Origin: Amyloporia xantha
Lineage: Eukaryota > Basidiomycota > Agaricomycetes > Polyporales > Adustoporiaceae
Assembly: GCA_036971615.1 (NCBI GenBank)
Contig: JAYKKR010000004.1
Coordinates: 1-64,000 of the forward strand
DNA: 64,000 nt
Reading direction: 5' to 3'
Position numbers and translations under genes: made by a program. Shown piece by piece: positions 44,401 to 56,999 of this stretch. Numbering within the stretch: position 1 is the first letter of the stretch; every line of letters starts with the position of its first letter. The notes beneath the pieces are model-generated. The model was not told where the DNA came from. It searched no databases and saw only the letters and a list, made by a program, of their open reading frames with translations.

Positions 44401-45987
44401 ATCATCTTTGAACCCCAAGACTTTGATCCTAATTACGACCGGAGTGTCAAGGCGTCCGCTAACTTGGACCTGCTGTTCCAGGATGTCATAGGGTGCGAAG
44501 AGATAGTCGAGAAGCTGCGAGGCTACCAACAGACTGCGCGTAAAATGAAGGCTCGAGGAATGATAATCCAGGATCTGATACCAACGAACTTTGTGATGAA
44601 AGGTCCTCCAGGTATGTCATTTATCATGAACTGGTCAACGAGCCATTATTTGTGCACAGTCTAAATATCTAGCTCTTTCTTAGGCACCGGGAAAACTACT
44701 ACCGCGCGCAAAATGGGACAAGTCTATTATGACATGGGATTTCTATCGACTGCAGAGGTAGTTGAATGCTCTGCGTCGGACCTTGTGGGTCAATATGTTG
44801 GTCAGACTGGCCCGAAGACGAAGGCTCTCCTAGAGAAAGCTCTCGGACGCGTCCTCTTCGTTGATGAAGCATACCGATTAGGCGATGATGGACCCTTCGC
44901 AAAAGAAGCTATTGACGAGCTGGTCAGCATACTCACGCAGCCACGTTTCCTTCACAAGGTTGTAGTCATTCTTGCCGGCTACGATCAGGACATGAACCAG
45001 CTGATGGCCATCAACTCGGGACTATCGAGTCGGTTCTCGGAGGAATTGATATTCAAGAATATGAGTCCCAGCCATTGTCTTGCAGTATTGAAGAGCGGAC
45101 TCTCTAAAAAGAAAGTTCGGTTGCTTGCCTTGGACGACCATTTGTGCAAAGAGTATCGCATCTTCGTCGCGTTGTTAGAACAACTCTCTGCCCTTCCATC
45201 CTGGGGAAACGCGAGAGATATTGGCACACTAGCTAAGCACATGATCAGTCACGTTTATACGAAGCTGCCCGACGATGGAGGCGGATCAGGAGAGTTGATC
45301 CTGGCCTCGGAAGATGCGGCAAATTGTATGAAGTTGATGCTCAGCGAAAGACAGGAGCGCAATATGAATCTGCCTTCGACACTTCGTGGACACCTACAGC
45401 AGAATTTGCAGCAGATGCCGAATGCTCCTCCTCATGCCGTTACGACTCGGACTACGCAGAATGCCAGGCCTGCGTCACCTGTAAGGAAGTCAAAACTTAT
45501 TTCTCAGTCACCTGTAGACGAGCAAGATGCTGAGCGGGATGCTGGAGTAACCGATAGCGTCTGGGAACAGCTTCAGAAAGACAAGCTCGCCGCACAACTC
45601 GCAGAGCAGAATGCCAAAGATATAGAAAGAAAACTAGAGCGGGAGACCCAAGAGGCCAGGAAGCGCGAAGAAGCTGAGCGAGCGATGGTGAAGAGGTTAG
45701 AGGAAGAGCGGGCTCGAGATGCGGCTGCAGAAAACGAGCGCAAGCGCAAGCTTGAGGCCGCACGTTTACGGGAATGTGAAGCTAGAGCGAAGCGCGAAAG
45801 GGAGGAGGCAGCTTTCAGGGCAGCAAGAGAAGAAGAAGCGCGCCGGGCCCAGCAAGAAGCTAAGGCACAAGCTGCTCTTCGCCAGATGGGCGTGTGCGTT
45901 GCCGGCTATCGTTGGATCAAGCAGTCTTCAGGGTATAGATGTTCCGCTGGAGGCCATTTTGTGGGGAATGAAGCTCTTGGTATCTGA
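38407..45987 (+). CDS. NFX1-type SF1 helicase fused to three CbxX-type AAA ATPase modules
   Basis: Very large protein (about 2,300 residues). It starts at ATG 38407 (MDSGRDLNPRVQRL). A helical N-terminal region comes first. The SF1 helicase follows: SLIQGPPG/TGKSFIGALL across an intron at about 39895-39946 (motif I), VVCYTNHALDQF, LLVEEAGEI (motif II), LIGDHQ/QLRP across an intron, LSQQHRMRPE, and DNYQGEESDIVI with LNVLLSRARNALI. A Cys/His-rich NF-X1-like segment (GGCQEP-CGSKL, CHQLHDH, CRKC; 41700-42070) and a coiled coil follow. Then come three AAA modules: GNPGTG/KTT with LFVDEAYQL (42670-42960), GSPGTGKTT with VLIIDEA (43565-43830), and GPPG/TGKTT with VLFVDEAYRL (44600-44880). A long Glu/Arg coiled coil leads to GYRWIKQSSGYRC near the end. 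The helicase type relates to UPF1/ZNFX1 RNA helicases. One extra T in a T-run at 39094-39097 breaks the frame between exon 1 and the rest; this is an assembly indel or a mutation. Confidence 0.85.
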
Positions 45988-46441
45988 ACGGGTCTGAGCT
46001 ATGATGTTGGCTAATTCTGTTGCCCATGTTCCTTCTTATACAGCATTCAGAGACGATAGAGCGTTGAGCGAGATATGTCTTCAGTTGAGTAGTAGTCGAA
46101 GCGACCTACTTTGTGCTTATGAGTGCTCTTCCACAATGATGACATCAATGTCATTAGTTTGGTGAGAAATAATCGGGTACGACGATTCAAAACAGGCACC
46201 ATCAAGTCATGCCGTGTTCACTGTTCAACAAATATTGACCTGTAGCCTTTCAAATGGCCATGTCTATGCGGTATTGAATTGCAGGCCATTCTCACTGTTT
46301 GAGACAATGACATTAATTACAACCGCTAAATCTACGCGCAGCCTACAGCACCCGGACAGTCTAGTACGCCTGGTGCCTCAGTAGCATGACGCTCCATCAG
46401 CAGAAAGGACCCCCATCCGGAAGTGTCAACCATGATTACCT
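45988..46441. other. 3'-to-3' spacer
   Basis: Spacer between the stops of the helicase gene (plus) and the MFS gene (minus). It is AT-rich with no repeat or RNA seen. Confidence 0.5.
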
Positions 46442-48801
46442 CTATACAGCGTCCGCTACACTCATCCGCGGACTCTGGCTCTGCATGTCTGACGCCGTGT
46501 CTTTCTCCCAGAATCGCTTGCTATCGCGGTCCACAACAGTTTCCGCTCCGTCTATCTGCGAATCACGGTTCTGGGGCTGCACGGTACTGGCATCGTTGAC
46601 AGCATTGGTGTCCTTGGCTTCCCCCTTCACGCGTTTGGAGAATGGTACCTTGGCGGTAAACAGTGATGCAAAGAAACCGACAGCAACGAGAGCTGTCGTT
46701 GCGATCATCATGCGCGAGAATGCAGTCCCATACGCCTGTCGTATGATGTATTGCACCTCAGGAGGCGTTTCCTGCATCAGCGACACGGACGACACCGCGT
46801 AGAGATACTAAATCGAGTCAAAGTCAACAACATCAAGATCGTTATCGCTATTTGAGCCCACTCACTGGTGCGGAGACAGGGTTAGACAAGACACGCTTGG
46901 TGAGCACGTTCTGTATGATGCTTCCCTGCGCCGAGATCCCCACAATCCCACCCAGACTCTTGCTCCACATTGTCATTGTGGTCACACTCGCCAGTTCCCC
47001 GCGCGCGACCTGGCTCTGTGCGGAGATGGTGTTCGTCTGGTACACGAAACCCATACCGACACCTGCAAGAATGAGGAAGACGAACTCGGGACCGCGGGGT
47101 GTGGTACCGTTGATGAGGATACAGAGCCCAACACCGATCAGGTTCACAAACCCTCCGACCATGAGCCAGGGCCGTACCAAGCCGGTCTTCGAGACAAGAA
47201 GGCCCACGACGACGGAGGAGCCTGAGAGCGGCAGAATGCTAATCGAAACAAACGTCAATTGACCCGTCTGCTCGTTAAAGATCGACACGTACTATGGGAG
47301 TAGTTCGAGGCCAGAAATCAGCTGCGTGTCACCTTTCACCAATTGGAAGTACGTCGGGATGTACAATGCCAGACCGTATACGGCAATATTCGTGAAGAAA
47401 TAGTTCATGGTAGAGGTCACCACGTTTCTGTGGCGGAACATCTTCAGCGGGATCACGGGCGACGGCGGCACCAGATTCTCATAGAGGATGAACACTGGGA
47501 TGAGCGCTCCCCCGACAGCAAGTAACACAATGACCAATTTGTCGCTCCATGGATATACTGTGCCACCCCACGAGAGGGCAAGAAGGAGGCAGACGCAGCA
47601 TGCAGTGAGCAGCGCCATTCCACCAAAGTCTATATCCCGGAGGGTCACCGTATCTTTCTTCTTGTCAGGAATCTTGTGCAAAAGGAAGAATATGGCGGCG
47701 ATAGCGATGCCCCCGATCGGAAGGTTGATGTAGAAGCACCAGCGCCAGGTGACATTGCGAGTGAATACACCTACAGAGAATATGAGTCAAGAGACGGTAA
47801 GAATACGAGTGTGCCGACCTCCGAGAACCTTCGACAGATGTCAGCATGCAGCTGATTGGAAAGGACGCATTGCGCTTACAGGTCCAAGCACATTGGCCAA
47901 TGCCAGACGTGCGTACATCACACCCATGTAGCGTCCACGATCTCTGAGTGGTACCATCCTGGAAAGTGGATTTCGCATGAAATTCTGAATGGTGCCATAG
48001 GAAAAAGGGCACTGACTGGCTTATCATGATGATTATGATAACCTATGCACCAGCAACCACGAGGATCAGTAATCGAGTAGCACGAGAAAAAGTGAGTAGA
48101 ATCACCATCAGTCCAGCTGCTCCAATTCCTGCGATAGCCCCAAACTCGAATCAGTAATTCAGCGTGCACCAGGTCCTCACGCACCGGCCACCGCTCTCGC
48201 ACAGCACAACCAAATGAAGTTCTGCGCCGTGGCAGTCATGAGGGACCCAAATTCGAACAGGAAAATGGAAGTGAACAGCATGGCCTAAGAATTGGACCCG
48301 TCTGAGCATGTGGTACAACGGCGGAAAAAAGGAATTTCTGACTTTACATCCCCAGAGTTCCGACGCGCGTCCAAAAAAGGCTGGAATACGGTGGATGTGA
48401 GGAGATAAGAGGTAGCAATCCCTACGCAACAGACGAAATGAGGTTCGAACGCGCTACTAAACCGAATTGACTTACAACTCTGTTCATTGAGATGGTCAAA
48501 TTGAGACGCAATGGTAGGCATCGAAGTCGAAACAATCGTCTGGTCGAGCGCAGCCAGGAACCCGCCCACAGCAAGACTAATTCATCGTAAGTGACAGAAC
48601 TGAAATCGACTGAAATTGACGGAAGCATCTCGCGTACCTAAAGAAGGCGAGATGAATCTCCCATTGCTTCATGTTATGCGTGAGTCCATTGATCTCCTCC
48701 GAGTTGTCCTGGACGGACGAGTCTGGTTGGGACTCGGAGTCTACCTTGGACTCGCGAAGGGTAGGCGAGGGGCTGGTAGCGGGAGGGGGACTTTCACTCA
48801 T
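46442..48801 (-). CDS. MFS exporter, DHA2 (14-helix) type
   Basis: Predicted proton-coupled efflux pump of the drug:H+ antiporter-2 family. The start at 48801 gives a hydrophilic tail (MSESPPPATSPSPTLRES). Membrane parts in order are: SLAVGGFLAALDQTIVSTSM (the LDxTIV motif C-like signature of DHA2 helix 1), IATSYLLTSTVFQPF, CCARAVAG, MVPLRDRGRYMGVMYA (the loop G-x-R-G), LANVLGP, WRWCFYINLPIGGIAIA (the WRWxFxINxP signature), DFGGMALLTACCVCLLLALS, GLALYIPTYFQLVKGDT, GLELLPYILPLSGSS, GVGMGFVYQTNTISAQ and a Ser-rich tail ending at 46442. An apparent stop at 47286-47288 falls in a 60-bp intron (GTACGT to TTAG), which joins LLPY to ILPLSG, the family pattern. Substrate unknown; location beside a prenyltransferase suggests export of a metabolite. 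Confidence 0.85.
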
Positions 48802-49261
48802 GGTGGTTCGAGTAAAGGAAAGGAGGGAGTGTGTGCTGCTGATAATATGGAAACTGGAGCTGTGTCACGCAGTCGAGTGCAACTCCGAGCGCACAGGACC
48901 GGGATGGCGTCTGCGGTGAAACGTTGTTTGACGGATCTGGGAAAGATCAATCAGGGGCGTAGCGCGGTTGGTTATCTCATCCTCACCCATTCCGGTGATC
49001 CCGCATCCCGTTATTCTCGGCCTCCTTTTAGTCCCAGACTAGCTCCCAGGTCTTGACTAAATGGATTTTATGCATACTTGACGCGGACCTCGTTGCTGTC
49101 ACTCACACTCGAGCACTATCCCTTATTTGTCAACCCGCATCGATGCCCTAGCACCGCCAAGCGCCGGCTCTCAGAGGCGCCCTACTCTTGACCTGCCTCA
49201 GAGTCCATATTTTAACGGCCCAACATGTTTGAGTCGAAATACTACAACCCACATCTCAGCC
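48802..49261. promoter_or_regulatory. Shared upstream region of MFS and UbiA genes
   Basis: The two genes are divergent and their start codons are 460 bp apart, so this stretch must hold both promoters. GGACGGACG-like words were noted, but no confident operator or TATA box. A short CTTGACCTGCCTCAG stretch near 49190 may lie in the UbiA leader. Confidence 0.4.
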
Positions 49262-50381
49262 ATGGCATCCCCTACTCTCCTCACCCTTCCCAAGCTCCAG
49301 GATGAGCTCCTGGGACATCCTATCATGACTTCTCTCGGCAGTCTTGCCCTGTCCACCTTCATTTCGCGCTCGATATACGGCATCATCGACTGGAGGCCTG
49401 TACGTCCCCCGCTGATTCACTTCCCATGACAAACGGGGACCGCACTCACTCGGCTTCTGCAGATCCTCATTTGCGTCTCTTCTGACGTGATCACCATCGG
49501 CCTCGACCACTACAACGACCAAGCAAACGTCCTGGCCGATGCGGAGAAGACCTCCAATCGTGCCGTCGTTTCGGTCTTCACCCGCGCGAGGACGCTGCTC
49601 CTCGTCAATGCCGCCATGCTCATTGTAGCACTCCTGCAGTGCCCACCTTCTACTTGGCTTATTACGGCATGCTTCGTCACACCGGCGCTCCTCTGGGACA
49701 CGACGCTCTTTCATTGGAAGACGAACGCGCCTCCGAAGGTGAAAAAGACCAAAGCAGAGAAGGCGCAGGAGGCCAAGACCGGCTTCGTGATCAAACGCAT
49801 TCCCGGCATGAAGGCGATCTTCATCGGCATCATCCGTGGGTAAGCAACGTGATGGCTAGCAGACGTTACGGCCTCAACTCACCTTACGCGCAATCTGCAG
49901 ATGCGGAACGTTCGCCGTAGTACACTCGATTCTGTCAGGCTCGTTCCCACCCAGCAGCATCGCTTCGGGGCCCTGGACACCGACCCAAATCATTGTGTGG
50001 TCGACTATCAATCGTACTTGCCATGCGGTATGATAACCGTTAGGTCTTCTGTATGTAAACGCCTTATGCCTTCCCCAGGTCATGGCCGATGTGCGGGACT
50101 TTACTGAAGACTGGGAGCTCCAAGTGCCCACGATCCCCGTGTTGCTCAAGTCCGTGTACAAGACGAAGGTGCTCTTGACGGTCGTGCACATGCTGACGCT
50201 TATCGCCTTCGTCCAAAACTTGTACATCGTGTTCGGCTCGTTGTACGCTATTGCGCTGGTGTGGGCGTTGGATGAGAACAGCCCTAGGAAGATGTATCGA
50301 TTGAGCTTCCATTCGCAGACTCTGGTGGCGATCGTATACGGTGTGATTCAAGGTTATGCTCAGTTCGTACAGAACAAGTGA
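49262..50381 (+). CDS. UbiA-type membrane prenyltransferase
   Basis: Integral membrane protein related to the UbiA superfamily, which attaches isoprenyl diphosphates to aromatic or other acceptors. ATG 49262 (MASPTLLTLPKLQ) opens exon 1, which ends at SIYGIIDWRP. Exon 2 has ISSDVITIGLDHYNDQANVL-like sequence (CVSSDVITIGLDHYNDQANV) with a first Asp-rich site (DHYNDQ...D, then SNRAVV), followed by helices TLLLVNAAMLIVALLQCP and a Lys-rich loop. Exon 3 carries VHSILSGSFPPSS and TQIIVWSTINRTCHA. Exon 4 carries the second Asp-rich motif DVRDFTEDWE, then VLLTVVHMLTLIAF, YAIALVWALDEN and ends VQNK. Two Asp-rich motifs on cytosolic loops are the catalytic hallmark. Members of this fungal branch occur in meroterpenoid and related clusters, but the substrate is not predictable here. 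It is divergent from the MFS exporter, with a GGPP synthase 5 kb downstream. Confidence 0.7.
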
Positions 50382-53300
50382 TGGATCTGGTGGCATACGA
50401 TGTTTTAGATATTTAGTTGATAGAGTTGGATATGTTGTAGCTTGCGGGTATTATGAGATCTTTCTGAAGCTTTCTTGGAGACAAACGAACGGAGAATGAA
50501 GATGTGGGAGAGCTCGGACCCAAATCTGGGGTTTGCCCTGCAGGGTTCACGGCATTCGCCGAAACGTCAACCTGGGCGATCATGATCGGGATCTGGCCAG
50601 ATGTGGCGCTGGGCGTTTAAGACCCAAATTCAGAGGCTCAGCGTCAGCGACTCAGCGTTCAGCATTCTTTCCGTCCGTTAGGCTTTCTGGCTCGCTCTAT
50701 TTTCAGGACCGTTCACCTATTATGACGATTGAATCATGTGCGGCTCTGTCAAACAGGATCAATACCTTCCTCATGCCTCGCGTATTTTTCAACTCCGACC
50801 GCTTAGGCTCCTTCCTCTGCGTACATGTTCAGACAAGCTCTAATTAGTTGACGTCAAGGAGTAAAGCATTATGTTGACGAAGCTTCATCCGTATGGCTCG
50901 CAATGCACAAATGACGTCTACCCTATAGGCTCCGAGGCCCTAGACAGCCTCATCGAACACGATCCTCCCACACTGGGCCTAAAGTCTTCTTTCATTTGGT
51001 CGAGAAGCCAAACGTACATGTGTTACATGCGCTTGTTGAGGAGCTTGGCGTTACATGCAGGTACTTCTTTGGCCCTTCATTGTACTCGTACAACCAATCG
51101 TGAGCATCGACAGTTATGGACAGTGCTAGTGTCTCAGCCACAGCGCTTCACCGGTATGATAGAAGGACGAAGGCACATGAAACTGCAAGATATGTCTATG
51201 GAGGAACGCTCTGTATGGAAGTAGGAGATACCGATATCATGGTATACGGTGCCGAAAGGACGACGGAGGAAGTGGTACAGCGCGAGTGGTACAGCGGGGC
51301 CCAGAGCTAACTTCCACTAAGGCGCGTTTATGAGGCAGGGGGGAGAAGCTAATTCATTTATGGAGCTGTAGATCCTCTGACCGAAGTGGCTCTGGAGTAC
51401 ACCGGTCAAATGAGCTTGCTTGAATGTCGCCCCGATCAAATGGGGCACATCTTGGGCACTCGTAGCAGCGTTCGGTACGTCATACCTCCACGCCAATGCT
51501 GGCGGATCAGCGAGATGACCGAGAGGACGCCGGAAAATGATAGGACATAGGACACGTATTTGTCACTCCTTTCCAGTGAGTGATAGGAGAGGCTGGACTA
51601 CGTCTCGACCTTCGATATGCGGCGGGAGATAGAAGTCAAATTGAGCGGCACGAATGAAGACAAAGTAAGTTAGGTTGTCCTCGCACTCTGTAATAACGGC
51701 TCTAAGGACACCCGATCAGAACAGCTCGCATTCTGAGCTTATGCTGGTCTTACCGTCTAATGGGAACCAAATCTAGCTAATTTGCCGCCATTATGCCAGA
51801 TTTTCCTCGATACCCTGCCTTACCCTGCTTCATGCTATGCGCCTCTATTTGATGAGGTACATTTTTGTGGAGCAATACTACTTAACCCTGGAAGTTGTCA
51901 TTTCTTTACTGGTTGTTACCAGCGTCACAGGGGCGTCAGAATCACAGTATGTGCTTGCGCAAAAATGCAGGATTGAAATGTAATTGAATTGTAATGAACC
52001 ATCGGTATCGACACCGTGCACCATCTGTTTCTCTAGAAGATTTACACATGGTTGTCCACCCAGACAGCGACAATGGCCTGTAACAGACAATTGAGTGTGC
52101 GCTCCGTGGCGCGCTCGCACCCTCGGTGAAGCTAAGCCCGCCCGATGCGCTAGTGAATTATCAATCTTTATCACTGAGGCAGCAATATGTAGATAACAGG
52201 CGCCAGACTGATACGCTCTCAGGCTCTCATCAAGCCGCTTCAGCGCGGAGCACTCAGCTAGAATCTGTTGGTCTTTTCGCAATTCCATGTAGCATCACAT
52301 ATTCCCGCTTTCAGCGGCCAACGGGACGCTCCGATTAGCTCACAGGGGCGCTTCCGGACTTGCGAAAAGTGTCTACTAGTATGAACTAGTATAAAGTTGG
52401 TAGTCGAGTGGTACGACGGTGATTTTCGGGAATTTCCTCCTGTGATCGCAGGAGGGCGAGATGGATGCGCCTTGAAACAGTCGTCGACTCGTCGTCCATC
52501 ACACTAACGACGACCGTGCCAGATACAATCTTGTAGCGCGGCCATGCGATGGCCGCCATCAATAATGAGCGCATCATGGATGGCGCGGACGCACAGCCGA
52601 TGTCAATGCACATTACCGGCTCACCTCCCCATCTCCATCTATCAAATCAAAACGGTCTCCAAATCAGTACTCAAGGCACAGAGTCATTTCCGTGGGCGCA
52701 GGATGCAGCGCCAAGTCGGACTCATCATGGGCGTCGGTTAGATTATGAAATGCTTCTTCCGCTTTATCGGGAGGGGCCCCTATCACTCATCTTTCCTTCT
52801 AGATCTCATATGCATAGCCATCGGGCAAGAAGCGCTATCTTCACGCTGATCACGACGCATCCGGCTCGACCTGTCTTTTATGGCAACTCACTCCACGTCT
52901 CACTGGCAGTGGCCACAGACTTCCAATGTGAGCTCGCATGCGACTCTGGCACATCAATCCGCATCGAATCGGACAATGCGTGAGCTGCACCATTTTCCAT
53001 GCCAATTTATGTCATCATTTTCTCAGCGCAGTAGATGTCCATCAGTTAGAAAGTCGGCTCTAAAGCAGCGAGCGGTATAGGAAATCGAGATAAGTCCTCG
53101 ACCGTGCGGGTCTGAAAGCCCATCACTCAATCTGGATTTGGATCTAGCGCCTGTGCAACGCGTACGCGCGATAAGTATTTACCTGCATTAGTGCCGAACG
53201 AGCGCCAAACATTCTATCCAAGCTTCCAACACACCGAGAACGCACCTCATCGGCGAGGATAACGATATCTCAACACACTTCCCCGCGGCACATGGGCCTG

Positions 53301-55558
53301 ACTGGAGAACGACGAACGGAACTTACCCGGAACTCAAATGCTGCCATGCAACGGCGTTGTATTATTGCGACACAATGTGTGGCGGGAGGCGATCACTCTG
53401 CAGCAGCGCGTTTGCTGCGCCGCTTACGACTCAGCGGCGCAATGATTGACACGAAACGCGTACCTACTACGACTAGGGAGCTATCTGAATATCCCCCGAC
53501 TCGAGATGGGTCCGCTGTCGTGGGACTGCCTTGCTTGTCATGTACCGCCGGACAGGTTGTCAACGTTGATGCTGTCGGCGGAAGTGCATTGACATGTGTT
53601 ATCAGTTGTGATTAGTACGTCTGCATTTGGAGATGACAAATGAGTTGCGAGAGTACTTGACGATTGCGATAATAGCACAAGGATGCCATCGAGCTCAACC
53701 AGCTGGTTGGGTTATTTGGAAAGCCTAGATGATGAAGCATTTGCCAATTGAACACGAGGGTACGCTATGAGATAGAAACCACTTCGGGAGAGGAGGAAGT
53801 TGTGAGCGCCGTCATGATGTATATGAAATTGCGCAATAATAATACAAGACAGTCAGTTAAAGAATGCACTTGTCAGAAAGCGCATGAGCTACGCGCCGTA
53901 CTCAGTTCGAGGCCTCCTGAGTGACCTCGGAAATTACAGACGCGCACGGAACAATTCCGATCCTCGCGCCAGAAAAAGACCACTGCCGCCCGCAGCATCT
54001 GAACAATCACTTGGAGATAAGTGCAAACTCGACGAGGCAAGGCCATAAGGAGCCGCTCCTGATAGCTTGGAGCTTCGATCGAACGCTCTGCGGACAGTCG
54101 AAAGGAAGAACATGTAGGGGAGAGTATGGAGAGCGTCTTCTTTCGAGATACTGTGGGAGAATAAGAGAGATAGTGGCGCTCTGGTGGATCGTCCACCGAC
54201 GCGCCCGACTTCCGCGAGCTGATGCTGATTTTCAAAGAAGCATTAAAGGGGCCGTATACCATTACTGTGGTAGTCTACATGGTATCGACGCACATACCAC
54301 ATGGAAAGACCAACTCGCTCTCGCATGGAGATTAACATGCCGCCATGATGGGAGCGGGTGGATAGTCTCGTTATTGTTCATCTCGGAAATTCGAGACATT
54401 TCTGCAGGACGTTGTCCGCCTATGGTTGAATTGCACGCGCATGCAATCAAAAGGCGTACCTTGTGGTATAAGATTGCGTGGGAGGCGTATGCCAACAAAC
54501 ACAGTCTGGAACAGATGGTGCAGAGACTCTTTCGTCCGATTGTGACCTGGCGCGCTGCGGACGTTCCCGAACGCCGCAAGATACCATAATTACGTTTTCT
54601 GACGAAGTAGAGAGGTAGAACATCGTCAATCAGCCTAGTCCTCAATTGAGCTGAGAGTAAATGACAGAAATTGGCCAAAGTGGGACTGCGTCTTACCTGC
54701 CACGTAACTCCGATCCTGGACAGGTTCTCGGTGTACACGAACGAGAGCGTTCCAGAGCTTGCGCGCTCTAGCAGTACTCTGCCCTGTTGGTAAATGCTAT
54801 GGGAGGCATCATATTAGTTGATTTTTGATCAAGTGTCCGGCAGATTGCAAAGGCCCGTTCGGTTACTATGAAAGCAAACGTACGCGACAGTCCTGGACAT
54901 TTATGCAATATGGTCGACATTTCTGACATTTCTGCAATTTAAATACAGTAAGTTGTTCGGAGCACGCATGATACCGGAAACCGAGACAAGTACCTTTGCG
55001 CGCGTCCAAACCTGACGTGAACAAGATGGTAAACAATGTAAGTGATATGGCGAGGCCTGTTCTACCCGACCCTTTTGCTTGGCCATCAGGTACGCGATAT
55101 ACAGGGAGCGCTCGATGGAGAGAGGCGAGTAACCGTCGACATAGCCTGTCTACGGGATAGATTGATATCAAATAGTTGCAGTCCAAACGCGGATTGACTG
55201 CAGTTTCATGTTCGGCGGTGCCGGGTCGCTGGTGCGGGCACGTGTTCCAGATTCCGATCGGAGAGTGATGGGTGATCGAGGGTGGGCTGTAAGGGTACTG
55301 AGTCAAGTTGAAGGCTGCGCGCAGGACGCAGTAGGTAGATTGGCACTCAGGTGGATCCGTAACTTCCTTCACCATCATTGCGGCTAGTCCTTTTCTTGAT
55401 CAGCTCCCGAGTCTAACGTCATCTTCCAGTCCCCATGGTTCACAGCAACTCATAAACACGCTCGCAACACCCCGTCCTCCATCCTCACCCCCCGCTTCCT
55501 TACCCACTTTTGACATCTACCGTTTCACATCTCCGCCATACCATCTCTACTGCTCGAA
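50382..55558. other. 5-kb stretch with fragments but no assignable gene
   Basis: Short coding-like exons occur but do not join into a recognisable protein. On the plus strand near 50990-51690 I see VEKPNVHVLHALVEELGVT, then ARYVYGGTLCMEVGDTDI, then VDPLTEVALEYTGQMSLL, then YVSTFDMRREIEVKLSGT before a GTAAG donor; the frames and junctions are broken, so it reads as a decayed gene. At 52549-52983 there is an open frame of 144 codons (MAAINNERIMDG) of unknown nature. On the minus strand near 54700-55380 are exon-like pieces (ASSGTLSFVYTENLSRIG; MMVKEVTDPPECQ upstream). None matches a family known to me. No transposon boundaries were found. Confidence 0.4.
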
Positions 55559-56999
55559 ATGGGTTCCATCGATGCGCTCCAAGTCGACCCTGCCAGCTTC
55601 GACTACGACACCCTGAGATACACCCTTGCTCGCCATTCAGAATGGCGTCAGGCAGACGAAAAGGTGCACCCAGTCTGCCGTGTCACACTCGTTCAACATG
55701 TGCTGACCAACATCTAGCGCGTGCTGGAACCCTACACGTATCTGACGTCCCATTCCGGCAAGGACGTCCGTGGCCAGATGATCAACGCCTTCAACTCCTG
55801 GCTTCAGGTGCCCGAGGACAGACTAATCATAATCGGCCGTATCGTCGGCATGCTGCATAATGCGAGTCTACTGTGAGTCCAGCCCTGAAACGTCATATTT
55901 GAACTACTTGCTGATGATCTTTTTGATTGACAGCGTAGACGACGTGGAAGACGACTCGCAGCTCCGGCGGGGAACCCAGGTATGTGCCCATGTCGAGAAT
56001 TTCATCATACACAGCTAACGGGAGTCCGTTATCACCTCGGAAGTCGCACACAAGATCTATGGCATACCTCAAGTGATCAACACCGCGAACTACGTCTACT
56101 TCCAAGCCTTCCAGGAGCTTTCCTCTCTTCAGGCTTCGTGCCCCAAGCACGACCTCCACTCTATCGTCGTCGGTGAGTCCCTTGCAGTTACAGCCTATTT
56201 TCCATGCGGTCTGATGTCACGCTACAGATGAGCTTCTCAATCTTCACCGCGGACAGGGTCTTGACCTGCTATGGAGAGACACCCTCACCTGTCCATCGGA
56301 GCAAGAATACATCGCCATGGTGAACAACAGTGCGTCATCATTCATGCTTGCCGTTGTCTCCGCCCGCTCATCACATAACACGTCCAGAGACCGGCGGTCT
56401 CTTCCGGTTAGCCGTCAGGCTGATGATGGCGTGTGCGACGACGAACATCGGGGTGTACGTTGCAATTTTCCAGAATCAAAACAAGGTGGACGCTGATTTC
56501 TCTGACGCAGTGACTACATCACCCTGGTCAATCTTATCGGAATCTACTTCCAAATCCGAGATGATTACTGCAATCTCCGGTCGAAGAATGTGGGTGCTCA
56601 CCACGCTGCATTTGTGTACTCGCGTCCGACTGATAGCACTTTCCACAGTACGCCGCAAACAAGGGCTATGCAGAGGATCTCACCGAGGGGAAATTCTCCT
56701 TCCCTATTGTCCACGGCGTCAACGCCAACCCCAGCGATCGCTCACTGCTGAGTAAGTCGGCCTTGTTTGAAACGAGTGCACTTTCTGATGACTTTATCAC
56801 AGGCATCCTGCAGAAACGCCCGTCTACGCCAACGCTCAAGGACCACGCTGTATCATACCTCGAGCACAACACCGGCTCATTCGATTACACGCGGGACGTT
56901 ATGTACAAGCTTGAGCGCCAGGTACGGGATGAGTTGGCCCGGCTCGGAGGGAATGCGGGGTTGGAGCTCATCGTGAATGTATTGGCAAAGAGCGACTAA
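55559..56999 (+). CDS. Geranylgeranyl diphosphate synthase
   Basis: Head-to-tail trans-prenyltransferase that condenses IPP with allylic diphosphates to make GGPP (C20), the precursor of prenylated proteins and terpenoids. The ATG at 55559 gives [19 protein letters not shown]. Then come [20 protein letters not shown] (substrate-binding GKDxR), [23 protein letters not shown] across an intron (first Asp-rich motif DDxxD), [68 protein letters not shown] (second Asp-rich motif, DDYxN as in fungal GGPPS), [36 protein letters not shown] and the end AKSD. Nine or so short introns lie at usual positions. The junction before VAHKIYG is ambiguous: a 45-bp intron ending GGGAG keeps frame and inserts a few residues. 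It may be the housekeeping enzyme or serve the nearby UbiA gene. Confidence 0.9.

Noticed and set aside
47286..47288. Premature stop in the MFS gene
   Set aside because: It lies in a 60-bp GT-AG intron; joining LLPY to ILPLSG matches the family.
53921..54589. 222-codon plus-strand ORF
   Set aside because: No family pattern, both strands similarly open, and no splicing or start context.
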